From NCBI GenBank assembly GCA_947311845.1, contig CAMZMU010000063.1, forward strand, positions 57,300,902 to 57,364,901: 64,000 bases of DNA, written 5' to 3'. The notes under the pieces were generated by a model. That model did not search any database and had not been told where the DNA came from. It saw nothing but the letters and a program-made list of their open reading frames with translations. The position numbers and the translations under genes were made by a program. This document shows positions 10,392 through 20,714 of this stretch, in pieces. This DNA comes from Poa pratensis. Lineage: Eukaryota > Streptophyta > Magnoliopsida > Poales > Poaceae. Each line of letters starts with the position of its first letter. The stretch's first letter is position 1.

Positions 10392-12549
10392 GAGCAAGAG
10401 TTAGCAACTCGTTGGCAAAGAAAAGCGGTAACCAGTGGTAGTAGGTGAGAGCGAACTCGTCCTTCGATGGAAACCGTGGACACGGCCCCGGCTCCGGAGG
10501 CTCCTCCAAAGAAGGGGGACCCGCACTCCAGTGGTGAAAAAGTTCAGCACCGACTGCAAGATAGTTTAGATGTTAGACGTTGCCAAAATAAAGGTTCAAA
10601 CTAGGGAAGTGAGACTTGTCATATTAGACAAAAATAAAGGTTGAAACTTACAGCACGGAACGACTTTTGATACGAGGAGTAGGCTGTATTCATCTCCAGC
10701 CACTGGGCATAGGCCACCTGATACTCCGCATGAGCGGCAGCGTAGGCTGCCTCAAGATCGGACTACAATTTCGAAAATATGGTATGGAACTGTCAACTTT
10801 AGCCATGCAGGAACGAATGTCGGAAAGAGGATGAAAATGAGAAAAACTTACATCGGTGGAAGTGGGTCGACGAGGCCGTGGATGAGGCGCGATAAGGGGG
10901 CTGCCGTCAGGGAGGGTAGCTTTTGCCTGGGTGAAGCTCATGGAAGGCCTGACCACATTCTCAAGAAAGAGATTACGGCCATGCGGCCTTCCATGCCCCG
11001 AGAGGACCATCGACCTCTCGTCGACCTCCTGGCTCAAGGGGTCATCCACCTCCGGGTGAAAAGACTGGAACGTCGTGGAGTACCTCTCCAAGTTCTCCTT
11101 GGCATTGTTGTAGTACTCAGGAAGCTGGGGCTGAGGCTTCGATAGATCGCGCTTCTTCTCCTTCATCTTCTGCCACGATTGCAACTCAGAGCTTACCTCC
11201 CCCCTATCGGCGTCCTACATCGCGAAAAGAAATGTCATGCATAACAAGTAGAAACATGAGGGGAAAATAAATGGAGGTCGTTCCATGTATATATATACCA
11301 GCTTTTCCTTAAAGCGGAAGAGGTTGCGGCTTCCCGCACTGTGTGTTCCCTCGGTGCCTCGGTTTGCCTTGTTCCGCTGGCTCACGGCGTCGAACTCGGG
11401 GTCTCCCCCGACCCACCTCGTAACCAACGCATCCCATGCGTCTTCTTTGCCGTCGGCCCAGTCGGGCATAACCTGAAAATGCAATTCAAGAAGAGATAAT
11501 GCAATGGCAACTTAGCAGCAATATAGAATTTCATTGACAGTTTACTTACCGAATGGAATTCCTCCCTCGTCATCTTCTGTGCCGTCTTGACATTCTCCTC
11601 CTTCTTGGCCCTCTTGCCCGTCTTCTCATACATGAAAGTATTGGCGGACGTATGCTTTTGGTTGTAGAATTGTTGGCGTGTCAACCTCACACAATGAGCA
11701 CGCAATACGCGAGCCGCCGTGTCTCTATGCTCGTCCGCCACCCAAAAATGCTTCTACAAGCATGCATAAAAAAATTGTGAGAGTCATGAGTTAGCACGGT
11801 GGAGTCATAAACTATGAACGGAACTCGAAAAATATGTCTTGCCCAAAACCCGGTGATCACGGCCTCAGCAGCTGTCTCGAAGCCCGGGACAGGGCAACCT
11901 CATAGTGCACCCATTTATAGGCCAACTTCGTCTCACCGTCGGGACCGGCGTCGTACAAGCCCGGCCAATAATTCCTAATAAGAGCTCCAAGCAAGCTCCC
12001 AGGAGTGCGAGGAATCTTAGGTGCTGGCCATGTCCATTTGCTGCACAATAATCAAACATTAGTACATATGCCAAATTGTTATGAACACAATGAAATTACA
12101 TGTTCAAAATTACAAAATTAGTACACTTACTCAACGCCCATAGGAACAATGAGGGCTTTCGCCTCCTCGCTCGTAGGCTCCAGGGCCTCCTCGGGGACTC
12201 CCGCTTCGCCACGCATCCGCGGCCGCTTCGGCGCCAACTCCCCCTCGTCCTCCACCTCGTCCTCCACCTCCACCTCGTGACTAGACTCGGTCTCCGCCTC
12301 GTCCTCCACCTCGTGTCTAGACTGGGAAGCCACGTCGCCAGAAGCGGAGGGCAACTGCACCTCGTCCTCCGCCACGTCTACTCCACCTCGTCCTCCACCT
12401 CGTCCTCCACCTCGTCCTACTCGCGTACCCTCGTCCACGGCGTAACGTGAGGTGGAAGGTCGTCCACTCCGTGTAACTCCAGGCTTCCGTACCGTCATCT
12501 TTTTAATCCTACTAAGCAGGGACGAGGAGTTTTCCTTGCCTTGGCTCAT
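10392..12549 (-). pseudogene. CACTA transposon protein, Transposase_24 (Ptta/En/Spm) type
   Basis: Multi-exon minus-strand gene. Exon 1 (12131-12549) starts MSQGKENSSS and carries Arg/Gly and acidic stretches. Exon 2 begins at 12040 and encodes KWTWPAPKIPRTPGS and NYWPGLYDAGPDGETKLAYKW, then loses its frame; the expected continuation GFETAAEAVITGFWARH is in another frame. Exon 3 (about 11548-11755) encodes KHFWVADEHRD and a basic segment. Exon 4 (about 11298-11474) encodes VMPDWADGKEDAWDALV and the family-like RGTEGTHSAGSRNLFRFKEKL. Exon 5 (about 10849-11217) encodes SWQKMKEKKRD and GHGRPHGRNL. Two further exons reach about 10392. Proteins of this type accompany the DDE transposase in plant CACTA elements. 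The frameshift suggests it is inactive. Family assignment rests on motif recall, and exon limits are approximate. Confidence 0.7.
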
Positions 12550-13189
12550 ATTGTTCAATCACCTGCATTGAGAAAGAGAAAACAAGTAAGCATAAAGACA
12601 TAATAAAATGTAGACAGTAAGCATAAAGACGTAATGCAATGACGAGTTTACGACTTTACGCCTAAATCTACTAATTCTAACCCTACCACTAGCATCTACT
12701 AACAGTACCACTAACACTAAAAGTACCACTAACATCTACTAACAGTACCACTAACACTAAATCTACTAAATTCTACTAACAGTACCATTAATTAACCCTA
12801 ACTATGTAAATAAATTTTGAGATTTCAGAAATTTTGAGATTAACCATGGCTAACTCGTCCGACATTTTGCAACTATGTAAATAAATTTTGAGATTTCAGT
12901 AATTTTAGCATCATCAAATCTGAATTTTTTACAAGCATGTTAACCTAAACAGCACTTCAAAAGTTCACCACATCACACTGAAATTAATTTACAGCAGGGG
13001 AGGGGGTGGCAAATTTCAGTAGCAAACAACCACTTACATAACTACACATTTCAGGAGGGGACAGTTATAGCAGCAGCAACCAGGTAGTGTTACTTAGCAT
13101 ATTTTCATAAGCAAACAATCAAACATTAATCTAACAAGAACAGAAGAAGAAATTTTATACTCACGCGCTCGCTGCTCTAGCCAGGGAGG
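12550..13189. other. AT-rich spacer upstream of the CACTA protein gene
   Basis: No coding feature recognised. It holds short imperfect repeats of ACTAACA and CTACTAACAGTACCA between about 12660 and 12790 and a duplicated AAATAAATTTTGAGATTTCAG at about 12807 and 12877. Confidence 0.5.
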
Positions 13190-13620
13190 GGGTGGCGAAG
13201 GAGACGGTGGTGACCTGGGCGGGTGGCGGCCGGAGAGGACGACGAGGGGCGGCCGGAGACGGGGCAATGGCGGCCTGAGACGGGGCAGCGGCGGCGTGCG
13301 AGTGAGACGCGCGCGGGGTCGAGACGGCCGGGGGCGGGGCGTGGTGGTGGCGGGGGCGGCGGAAAGGGACAATGGTGGTGGAGGGGAGTGCGGCGGAGAG
13401 GGGCGTGGTGGTGGAGGGGACAGTGGAGAGGGGCCGGGCGGTGGAGAGGGGCGTGGTGGTGGAGGGGGCAGCGGAGAGGGGGCGTGGTGGTGGAGGGGAG
13501 TGCGGCGGAGAGGGGCGGCGCCGACGTAGAGGGTGCGGCGGCGGCCGACGAGGACGGACGGAGAGGGGGACGGCCGGAGAGGGGCGGGCGGCGGCCGGCG
13601 AGGACGGCGATGTGTGAGTG
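13190..13620. repeat. GC-rich low-complexity block in the CACTA element
   Basis: Purine-skewed, imperfect tandem repeats of the type GGTGGTGGAGGGG and GCGGCGGAGAGGGG. The long plus-strand frames encode only Gly/Arg/Trp-rich sequence and are not believable proteins. It lies upstream of the minus-strand transposon gene and may be its promoter or leader region. Confidence 0.6.
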
Positions 13621-13796
13621 CGTGCGTGTGTGTGGTGGAGATGGGCCTGTGTTGGGGATAAAGGAGAGACCTATGCCGACGGTAAAACCGTCGCCACAGG
13701 CGTAGTACTTTTTTTTGTTTTATTAATCATTTTATTAATATTTTAGAACATTATAATTTATTTAATTATAAATTTATAGACTTTTATTATAATACA

Positions 13797-16700
13797 TATG
13801 GTATGGCACAACCTAGGTATTGGTGGGGTTCCGACGCTCCGGGGCCTGCTTCGGTGAAACCCTAGATCCGCTGGAAAAACCCTAACGTTTCCGTGTACCC
13901 CCATAGACGTGCGTCGAAAGGGGGTAGCCCAGTGGACTTTTTTGCTTGGTTGTGTTAGGTTATGCCATAGGAACATGAGAAACCAAAGTCTACCCCAAAT
14001 CGACCCAAGATTCCATCCGGTTCGCCCGAAAGGGGAGTTTTCACCTCTAAGTGCAGAAACTCACCAGAGAGAAAGTGAAGCCGGTGAAGCCGGTCACACC
14101 TAGGAGTAGGATAATGCACATCTACAACACCCAACTCACTTGTATGCATATGGTACGGCACAACCTAGGTTTTGGTGAGGTTCCGACGCTCCGGGGCCCC
14201 GCTTCGGCGAAACCCTAGATCCGTTGGAAAAACCCTAACGTTTCCGTGTACCCCCATAGACGTGCGTCGAAAGGGGGTAGCCCAGTGGACTTTTTAGCTT
14301 GGTTATGTTAGGTTAGGCCATAGGAACATGAGAAACCAAAGTCTACCCCAAATCGACACAAGATTCCATCCGGTTCGCCCGAAAGGGGAGTTTTCACCTC
14401 TAAGTGCAGAAACTCACTAGAGAGAAAGTGAAGCCGGTGAAGCCGGTCACACCTAGGAGTAGGATAATGCACATCTACAACACCCAACACACTTGTATAC
14501 ATATCGTACGGCACAACCTAGGTTTTGGTGGGGTTCCGACGCTCCGGGGCCCCGCTTCGGCGAAACCCTAGATCCGCTGGAAAAACCCTAACGTTTCCGT
14601 GTACCCCCATAGACGTGCGTCGAAAGGGGGTAGCCCAGTGGACTTTTTTGCTTGGTTCTGTTAGGTTAGGCCATAGGAACATGAGAAACCAAAGTCTACC
14701 CCAAATCGACACAAGATTCCATCCGGTTCGCCCGAAAGGGGAGTTTTCACCTCTAAGTGCAGAAACTCACTAGAGAGAAAGTGAACCTGGTGAAGCCGGT
14801 CACACCTAGGAGTAGGATAATGCACATATACAACACCCAACACACTTGTATACATATGGTACGGCACAACCTAGGTTTTGGTGGGATTCCGACGCTCCGG
14901 GGCCCCGCTTCGGCGAAACCCTAGATCCGCTGGAAAAACCCTAACGTTTCCGTGTACCCCCGTAGAAGTGCGTCGAAAGGGGGTAGCCCAGTGGACTTTT
15001 TTGCTTGGTTGTGTTAGGTTAGGCCATAGGAACATGGGAAACCAAAGTCTACCCCAAAACGACACAAGATTCCATCCGGTTCGCCCGAAAGGGGAGTTTT
15101 CACCTCTAATTGCAGAAACTCACTAGAGAGAAAGTGAAGCCGGTGAAGCCGGTCACACCTAGGAGTAGGATAATGCACATCTACAACACCCAACACACTT
15201 GTATACATATGGTATGGCACAACCTAGGTTTTCGTGGGGTTCCGACGCTCCGGGGCCCCGCTTCGGCGAAACCCTAGATCCGCTGGAAAAACACTAACAT
15301 TTCCGTGTACCCCCATAGACGTGCGTCGAAAGGGGGTAGCCCAGTGGACTTTTTTGCTTGGTTGTGTTAGGTTAGGCCATAGGAACATGAGAAACCAAAG
15401 TCTACCCCAAACCGACACAAGATTCCATCCGGTTCGCCCGAAAGGGGAGTTTTCACCTCTAAGTGCAGAAACTCACTAGAGAGAAAGTGAACCTGGTGAA
15501 GCCGGTCACACCTAGGAGTAGGATAATGCACATATACAACACCCAACACACTTGTATACATATGGTACGGCACAACCTAGGTTTTGGTGGGGTTCCGACG
15601 CTCCGGGGCCCCGCTTCGGCGAAACCCTAGATCCGTTGGAAAAACCCTAACGTTTCCGTGTACCCCCATAGAAGTGCGTCGAAAGGGGGTAGCCCAGTGG
15701 ACTTTTTTGCTTGGTTGTGTTAGGTTAGGCCATAGGAACATGAGAAACCAAAGTCCCCAAAACGACACAAGATTCCATCCGGTTCGTCCGAAAGGGGAGT
15801 TTTCACCTCTAAGTGCAGAAACTCACTAGAGAGAAAGTGAAGCCGGTGAAGCCGGTCACACCTAGGAGTAGGATAATGCACATATACAACACCCAACACA
15901 CTTGTATACATATGGTATGGCACAACCTAGGTTTTGGTGGGGTTCCGACGCTCCGGGGCCCCGCTTCGGCGAAACCCTAGATCCGCTGGAAAAACCCTAA
16001 CGTTTCTGTGTACCCCCATAGACGTGCGTCGAAAGGGGGTAGCCCAGTGGACTTTTTTGCTTGGTTGTGTTAGGTTAGGCCATAGGAACATGAGAAACCA
16101 AAGTCTACCCCAAAACGACACAAGATTCCATCCGGTTCGCCCGAAAGGGGAGTTTTCACCTCTAATTGCAGAAACTCACTAGAGAGAAAGTGAAGCCGGT
16201 GAAGCCGGTCACACCTAGGAGTAGGATAATGCACATCTACAACACCCAACACACTTGTATACATATGGTATGGCACAACCTAGGTTTTGGTGGGGTTCCG
16301 ACGCTCCGGGGCCCCGCTTCGGCGAAACCCTAGATCCGCTGGAAAAACCCTAACATTTCCGTGTACCCCCATAGACGTGCGTCGAAAGGGGGTAGCCCAG
16401 TGGACTTTTTTGCTTGGTTGTGTTAGGTTAGGCCATAGGAACATGAGAAACCAAAGTCTACCCCAAACCGACACAAGATTCCATCCGGTTCGCCCGAAAG
16501 GGGAGTTTTCACCTCTAAGTGCAGAAACTCACTAGAGAGAAAGTGAACCTGGTGAAGCCGGTCACACCTAGGAGTAGGATAATGCACATATACAACACCC
16601 AACACACTTGTATACATATGGTACGGCACAACCTAGGTTTTGGTGGGGTTCCGACGCTCCGGGGCCCCGCTTCGGCGAAACCCTAGATCCGTTGGAAAAA

Positions 16701-17189
16701 CCCTAACGTTTCCGTGTACCCCCATAGAAGTGCGTCGAAAGGGGGTAGCCCAGTGGACTTTTTTGCTTGGTTGTGTTAGGTTAGGCCATAGGAACATGAG
16801 AAACCAAAGTCTACCCCAAAACGACACAAGATTCCATCCGGTTCGTCCGAAAGGGGAGTTTTCACCTCTAAGTGCAGAAACTCACTAGAGAGAAAGTGAA
16901 GCCGGTGAAGCCGGTCACACCTAGGAGTAGGATAATGCACATCTACAACACCCAACACACTTGTATACATATGGTATGGCACAACCTAGGTTTTGGTGGG
17001 GTTCCGACGCTCCGGGGCCCCGCTTCGGCGAAACCCTAGATCCGCTGGAAAAACCCTAACGTTTCTGTGTACCCCCATAGACGTGCGTCGAAAGGGGGTA
17101 GCCAAGTGGACTTTTTTGCTTGGTTGTGTTAGGTTAGGCCATAGGAACATGAGAAACCAAAGTCTACCCCAAATCAACACAAGATTCCA
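13797..17189. repeat. 353-bp tandem repeat array, about 9.6 units
   Basis: Units start near 13797, 14150, 14503, 14856, 15209, 15562, 15912, 16265, 16618 and 16971; one unit is 3 bp short. The last stops abruptly near 17189. Each unit contains two telobox-like motifs (AAACCCTAG and AAACCCTAAC), a CTCCGGGGCCCCGCTTCGG palindrome and a GAAGCCGGTGAAGCCGG repeat. The many 60-80 codon frames that recur every 353 bp are by-products of the repeat. Later units show a three-unit higher-order pattern: units 5 and 8, 6 and 9, and 7 and 10 share private variants. The array lies wholly inside the CACTA element. Confidence 0.96.
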
Positions 17190-17500
17190 GTGCATGTAGT
17201 ATGCCCAATCAGGAAGAAGCACACGGATCGTGTGTTTCCTTCGAGCGCTTGTGAGCCATTGGATCAGCGGTGTGTTTATTTCGAGCGCTTGTGAGCCGTT
17301 GGATCAGCGGTGTGTGTTTCTTTTCAGGGCTTGTGAGCTGTAGTATGACCAATCAGGAAGAAGCACACGGATCGTGTGTTTCCTTCCAGCGCTTATGTGC
17401 CGTTGGATCAGCGGTGTGTTTCTTTCGAGCGCTTGTGAGCCGTTGGATCAAGCAGTTGCAGGACACACGATCCGCATACTTGTTCCTGATTGGCTAGCTG
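17190..17500. repeat. Short direct repeats beside the 353-bp array
   Basis: AATCAGGAAGAAGCACACGG occurs at about 17207 and 17351, and variants of TGTGAGCCGTTGGATCAGC recur about four times between 17247 and 17450. This looks like a small, decayed duplication of about 144 bp. No gene recognised. Confidence 0.65.
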
Positions 17501-17821
17501 GAGGGAGTCACTTGGAGAGGCGGGTCTATAAGAGAGGCAGGAGTACACTTCACATCCATCATTGGCAGTACACGGGTAGCAGAGAGCAAGATTTCTGAGA
17601 GACAGGAGTTCCTAGAGCGGAGGCTGAAGGTGAACCCTCCCCTCCGTCGGATCCAAGCAGCAGCAAGGATCTCTGATGATTAGCAACATTCCCAACACTT
17701 GTTCCGATGGTTGCAGATCATCAGAGACGTCTTGCCGCTGTTTGGATCGAAGGCCGATTTGCCGAGTGAAGAGACCAACAAAATCCTTCAGTTCGTCGAC
17801 CGAATACAAAGCATTCGGATT

Positions 17822-17891
17822 CCCGTCATACAGCCCAACGGTACATTTGATATGCAGGCACTCACGAGCCACCGTTGGGCTGTATGACGGG
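17822..17891. repeat. Perfect 21-bp inverted repeat (hairpin)
   Basis: The bases at 17822-17842 are the exact reverse complement of 17871-17891, with a 28-base loop. The pairing stops sharply at both ends of the stem. A transcript in either direction would fold into a fully paired 21-bp stem. It sits in the CACTA interior between two copies of AAATCCTTCAGTTC (about 17782 and 17922). Whether it is transcribed or processed is unknown. Confidence 0.75.
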
Positions 17892-17899
17892 CTAACCGT

Positions 17900-18394
17900 G
17901 TGTTTTGTTCTATCTACAAATCCTTCAGTTCATCCCGACGGTCCTGTCTTCTCGGCCTATAAGAACCCCTTCTCACTGAGGTTGGTAAGCATTCAAGTCC
18001 ACTCACTCGAACATGTCGAGCTTTCCTTCCGATCGTAGTTTATGTGGGTGGAGACCCCTTCCCAACACAAACCAAGATTCGCATATAATACTTCCGAGAG
18101 ACAAGATTCGTGACGTTATTTTATGTGGGTGGAGACCGCTATTCGGCGTAGCTATATAGATATAGAAATGAATAGAAACATATTAAACTCAATTGAGAGT
18201 AATACATAGATACATAAAAATGAAGATTAGGGTAAAAAAACATGATGACTATTTTCGGCGAAACTACATACATATACCTATTCGGTGTATCTATATACAT
18301 AAAAATGAATATTTTTTTAAGCATATTAAACTTAATTTACAGAACATTAAAAATGAAGAAAATAGGAAAACAGGACTTAAAGGAAAAAAAATAG
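17900..18394. other. Unassigned CACTA interior
   Basis: No gene recognised. It contains two copies of a TTATGTGGGTGGAGACC phrase (about 18039 and 18120) and an AT-rich stretch rich in ATATACATA. Confidence 0.4.
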
Positions 18395-18714
18395 GGAACC
18401 TTTGCCGACGGTAAAACCGTCGGCACAGGTTGGTACGGGTACAGTGTGTAAAAGGTGAAAAAAATGGAACCTTTGCCAACGGTAAAACCGTCGGCACAGG
18501 TTTGCACAGGTGCGCGAGGTAAAAGAAAAAAAAGGGAACCTGTGCCGACGGTAAAACCGTCGGCACAGGTTGATGCCGATTCTATGCCGATGGGGATATC
18601 TATGCCGACGGCCAGGATCACAGGGTGCCCGCGTAGGAACCTGTGCCGACGGCCCCGATAAAAAACCATCGGCACAGGTATTCCCCGTCGGCACAGGTGA
18701 TCTCTCCTGTAGTG
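18395..18714. repeat. CACTA subterminal repeats, right end
   Basis: At least three near-identical palindromes (GCCGACGGTAAAACCGTCGG) at about 18404, 18474 and 18545, then single copies to the terminus. They mirror the left-end repeats and support 18714 as the element end. Confidence 0.8.
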
Positions 18715-19197
18715 CAGGAGTCCGTGATGACGACGGTCACTGGATGACAGGAGCAGTCGGTGTTGTTGGTGCACTTAACCTGTAACACATACACACGCCC
18801 GTGCACTTAGGGGGACTGAAGCTTGCACGTTGATTCGTGAAACTACTGATCAAGTACCTGATAACATGCGCCGCAGCCTTGTCCATTCTTGAAGAACGAG
18901 GGTCCGCCGGTGGCGATCATCGAGTTGAACGGCGGCTGGCTGACGGCGCCTTGGTAACCACACGCGCCACATGCATTGCATTCGCTCGACCGAGTTAGCG
19001 ATGAGGTCAATGTATGTACGCCATGCACATCCCTGCAACGGAAGTTTATGGTATTTACCATCGCTGCCGGCGCCGTTAGGGCTCCCGTACCACGTCGCGC
19101 CACCCGAGGACCAGGACGAGCAAGAGATGGAGCTTACAAAAAATGACAGGATGACTGTCACTGTGGCAAATAGCTGAGTGCCTCGACCAGTAGCCAT

Positions 19198-19757
19198 CTA
19201 TTGACTGCCTCTCTCAGATCTTGGCTAGCAAAGATCGAGGATGATCAGGGGAAGACCAATCGGAGTAGTAAGCGTGGGACTAGCGCGACCCGGGTTGGTA
19301 TAAGTAGGATGGTTTATCATCTATGTGTCCTAGAAATGTGGGAACAAATAAATACAGTCGTGCACACACGAATTACTTTGGTAAACATGGCGGCAACTAA
19401 GATTTAGAAGAGGTGATAAAGATAGCTCTCTGACCTTATTTATCTAAAGAAAATAGCTCTCTGAACTACGGAGATTTTGGATAAAGATAATCATAGGGGT
19501 CGTTGAATTGCATATATATGCGTAGTATACATAGGGGTAAGTAAAATACTCTATTTTTTTTAACTTTTTTAGATCTCTCTATTTTTTTAAAGGACTGTCT
19601 AGGGAGCTGTCGGCTGAATATGTCTTACGTCTCAGTTGACGATGTACTTCCCTCAGTCGTTTGCACGCTTGTTCCCATGTACTTGTGTTTGTGTGCTATT
19701 TTAGTTTGTGTGATTTTTCTGGCCTAGCAAGTAATCGGGACTTCAAGCAATTATCTA
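19198..19757 (-). promoter_or_regulatory. Decayed upstream region of expansin copy A
   Basis: Homologous to the region upstream of copy B (44453-45060), including the CACACACGAATT and GGATAAAGATAATC phrases. The position matching copy B's TATTTATA box reads TACTTATA on the minus strand (19299-19306). The match ends at about 19757, at a (TATC)n run. Confidence 0.6.
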
Positions 19758-19772
19758 TCTATCTATCTATTA
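19749..19772. repeat. TATC microsatellite
   Basis: About five TATC units, followed by TATTATATATTAAAAGC, which resembles a degenerate Helitron 5' end. Confidence 0.6.
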
Positions 19773-20229
19773 TATATTAAAAGCAAAATGAGGGAGTTTT
19801 TCGAGACACCACGTTAATCCACATATGTTAGAAATATATAATCTGTTGATTTTAATTTTAATGGTTGAGATTAAAAGCTGAAAACGTTACGTACAACTTT
19901 AATCTGGTACAAGTTTTTCAACCCGTACCATCAGATCCTCCCGTGATTTTTTTCTTTTCTGTTTTTCAAACACATCTTCCGTGATAATCTATACTACTAC
20001 TATTAAAAGAGCAAACTTGTGTTGATACATTGAATCTGAGCCCTTCAATATTTGGCCAACGGTCCAGATCGCTCCAATGTTTGACAACTCAACACAAATC
20101 CACTTTTTCCCGTTTTACCCTCCCACCAAATCACATAATACTGCTAATGCCATCGTACCGGTTCGTTTTATTTCGTTTCGTGATAATTACAACAATTGCC
20201 ACCACTAAAAAAATAAACAGTTTATTTAG

Positions 20230-20595
20230 CTAGGCAAGTGCCGCCGGTTAGCGGACGTCATATCGGAGGGCCGCGCGGTGGCAGCAAGGACGGCGGGGGG
20301 GAGCAGAGGTGCGTCACACGCTGTAGTGCTGGCACTGCTCACCGCGGCCGGATACGGGACGCCGTGCGCGATCTGCAGGGAGGAGATGGTGCCAGGGTGC
20401 GGCGTGTGCGTGCTGCGGCCGTGTGGGCACCGCTTCCACTGGCCGTGCGCGCCGCGGTGGCTGGCACGCCGCAACACCTGCCCAAGCTGCCCGCGGAGGA
20501 CGCACTCGCGGAGACCCGGCGACTATGGCGCTCAGTCGTCGGTCGAGAGGATGGCGGGAGACAGCAGCGGCTGTGCTGGGCGTACGATCGTCTAG
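20230..20595 (+). pseudogene. Captured RING-H2 finger gene fragment
   Basis: The plus-strand frame from about 20230 to a stop at 20593-20595 encodes a complete C3H2C3 RING-H2 finger: CAIC, then LRPCGHRFHWPC, then CPSC. Such domains are found in plant E3 ubiquitin ligases, where they recruit the E2 enzyme. There is no in-frame ATG before the finger, only a GTG at 20278. The sequence is GC-rich, unlike the surrounding AT-rich Helitron. It reads as a captured host gene fragment, probably without its own start. Confidence 0.75.
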
Positions 20596-20714
20596 GTACA
20601 TCCGAGGCGACCAGTGGCGTAATCATCAGAGAATACGACGCCGCGCCGCCGGTGCCACAACCAGCCACCGTGAAGCCTGCATGTAAAACGCCGTGCTGCA
20701 GGCAAGCCAGCTAG

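Larger units (their letters stand above)
9562..18714. mobile_element. Large CACTA transposon inserted in expansin copy A
   Basis: The 9,153-bp element begins CACTACAGCACG and its other end, inverted, begins CACTACAGGAGAG. The target duplication is CAG (9559-9561 and 18715-18717). Intact copy B at 43959-43970 shows the uninterrupted coding sequence with one CAG. Both ends carry subterminal repeats of GTGCCGACGG, often as a palindrome with its complement. The interior holds a decayed Transposase_24-type gene (10392-12549), a GC-rich block, the 353-bp tandem array, and a 1.2-kb region with short repeats and a perfect hairpin. No TNP2/DDE transposase was found, so it is non-autonomous. Confidence 0.95.
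9393..19197 (-). pseudogene. Beta-expansin pseudogene, copy A
   Basis: Minus-strand relative of the intact expansins at 43412 and 47116. Exon 1 is 19059-19197 (46 codons plus one base, with a signal peptide and the [12 protein letters not shown] string). Exon 2 is 18858-18970 and still encodes [14 protein letters not shown]. Exon 3 is split: its start lies at 18715-18779 and the remainder at 9433-9561, which contains the [14 protein letters not shown] motif of the catalytic-like domain. The halves are separated by a CACTA element that duplicated CAG. Intron 1 has lost its acceptor: the base pair before exon 2 is AT, where copy B has AG. Exon 4, the carbohydrate-binding module, is missing because a Ty3/gypsy element and a later deletion removed everything past intron 3. 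Without the CACTA the exon 3 frame would be open. Confidence 0.93.

Noticed and set aside
13223..13705. 160-codon Gly/Arg/Trp-rich frame
   Set aside because: Low-complexity GC-rich repeat; no start context or domain.
13797..17189. Interstitial telomere
   Set aside because: Telobox-like words are single and embedded in a 353-bp unit, not tandem TTTAGGG.
13797..17189. CRISPR array
   Set aside because: Plant DNA; the unit is long and continuous, without short repeats separated by unique spacers.
13955..17222. Arrays of 60-82 codon frames on both strands, one per 353 bp
   Set aside because: They recur with the tandem unit, have no domain, and both strands are open equally.
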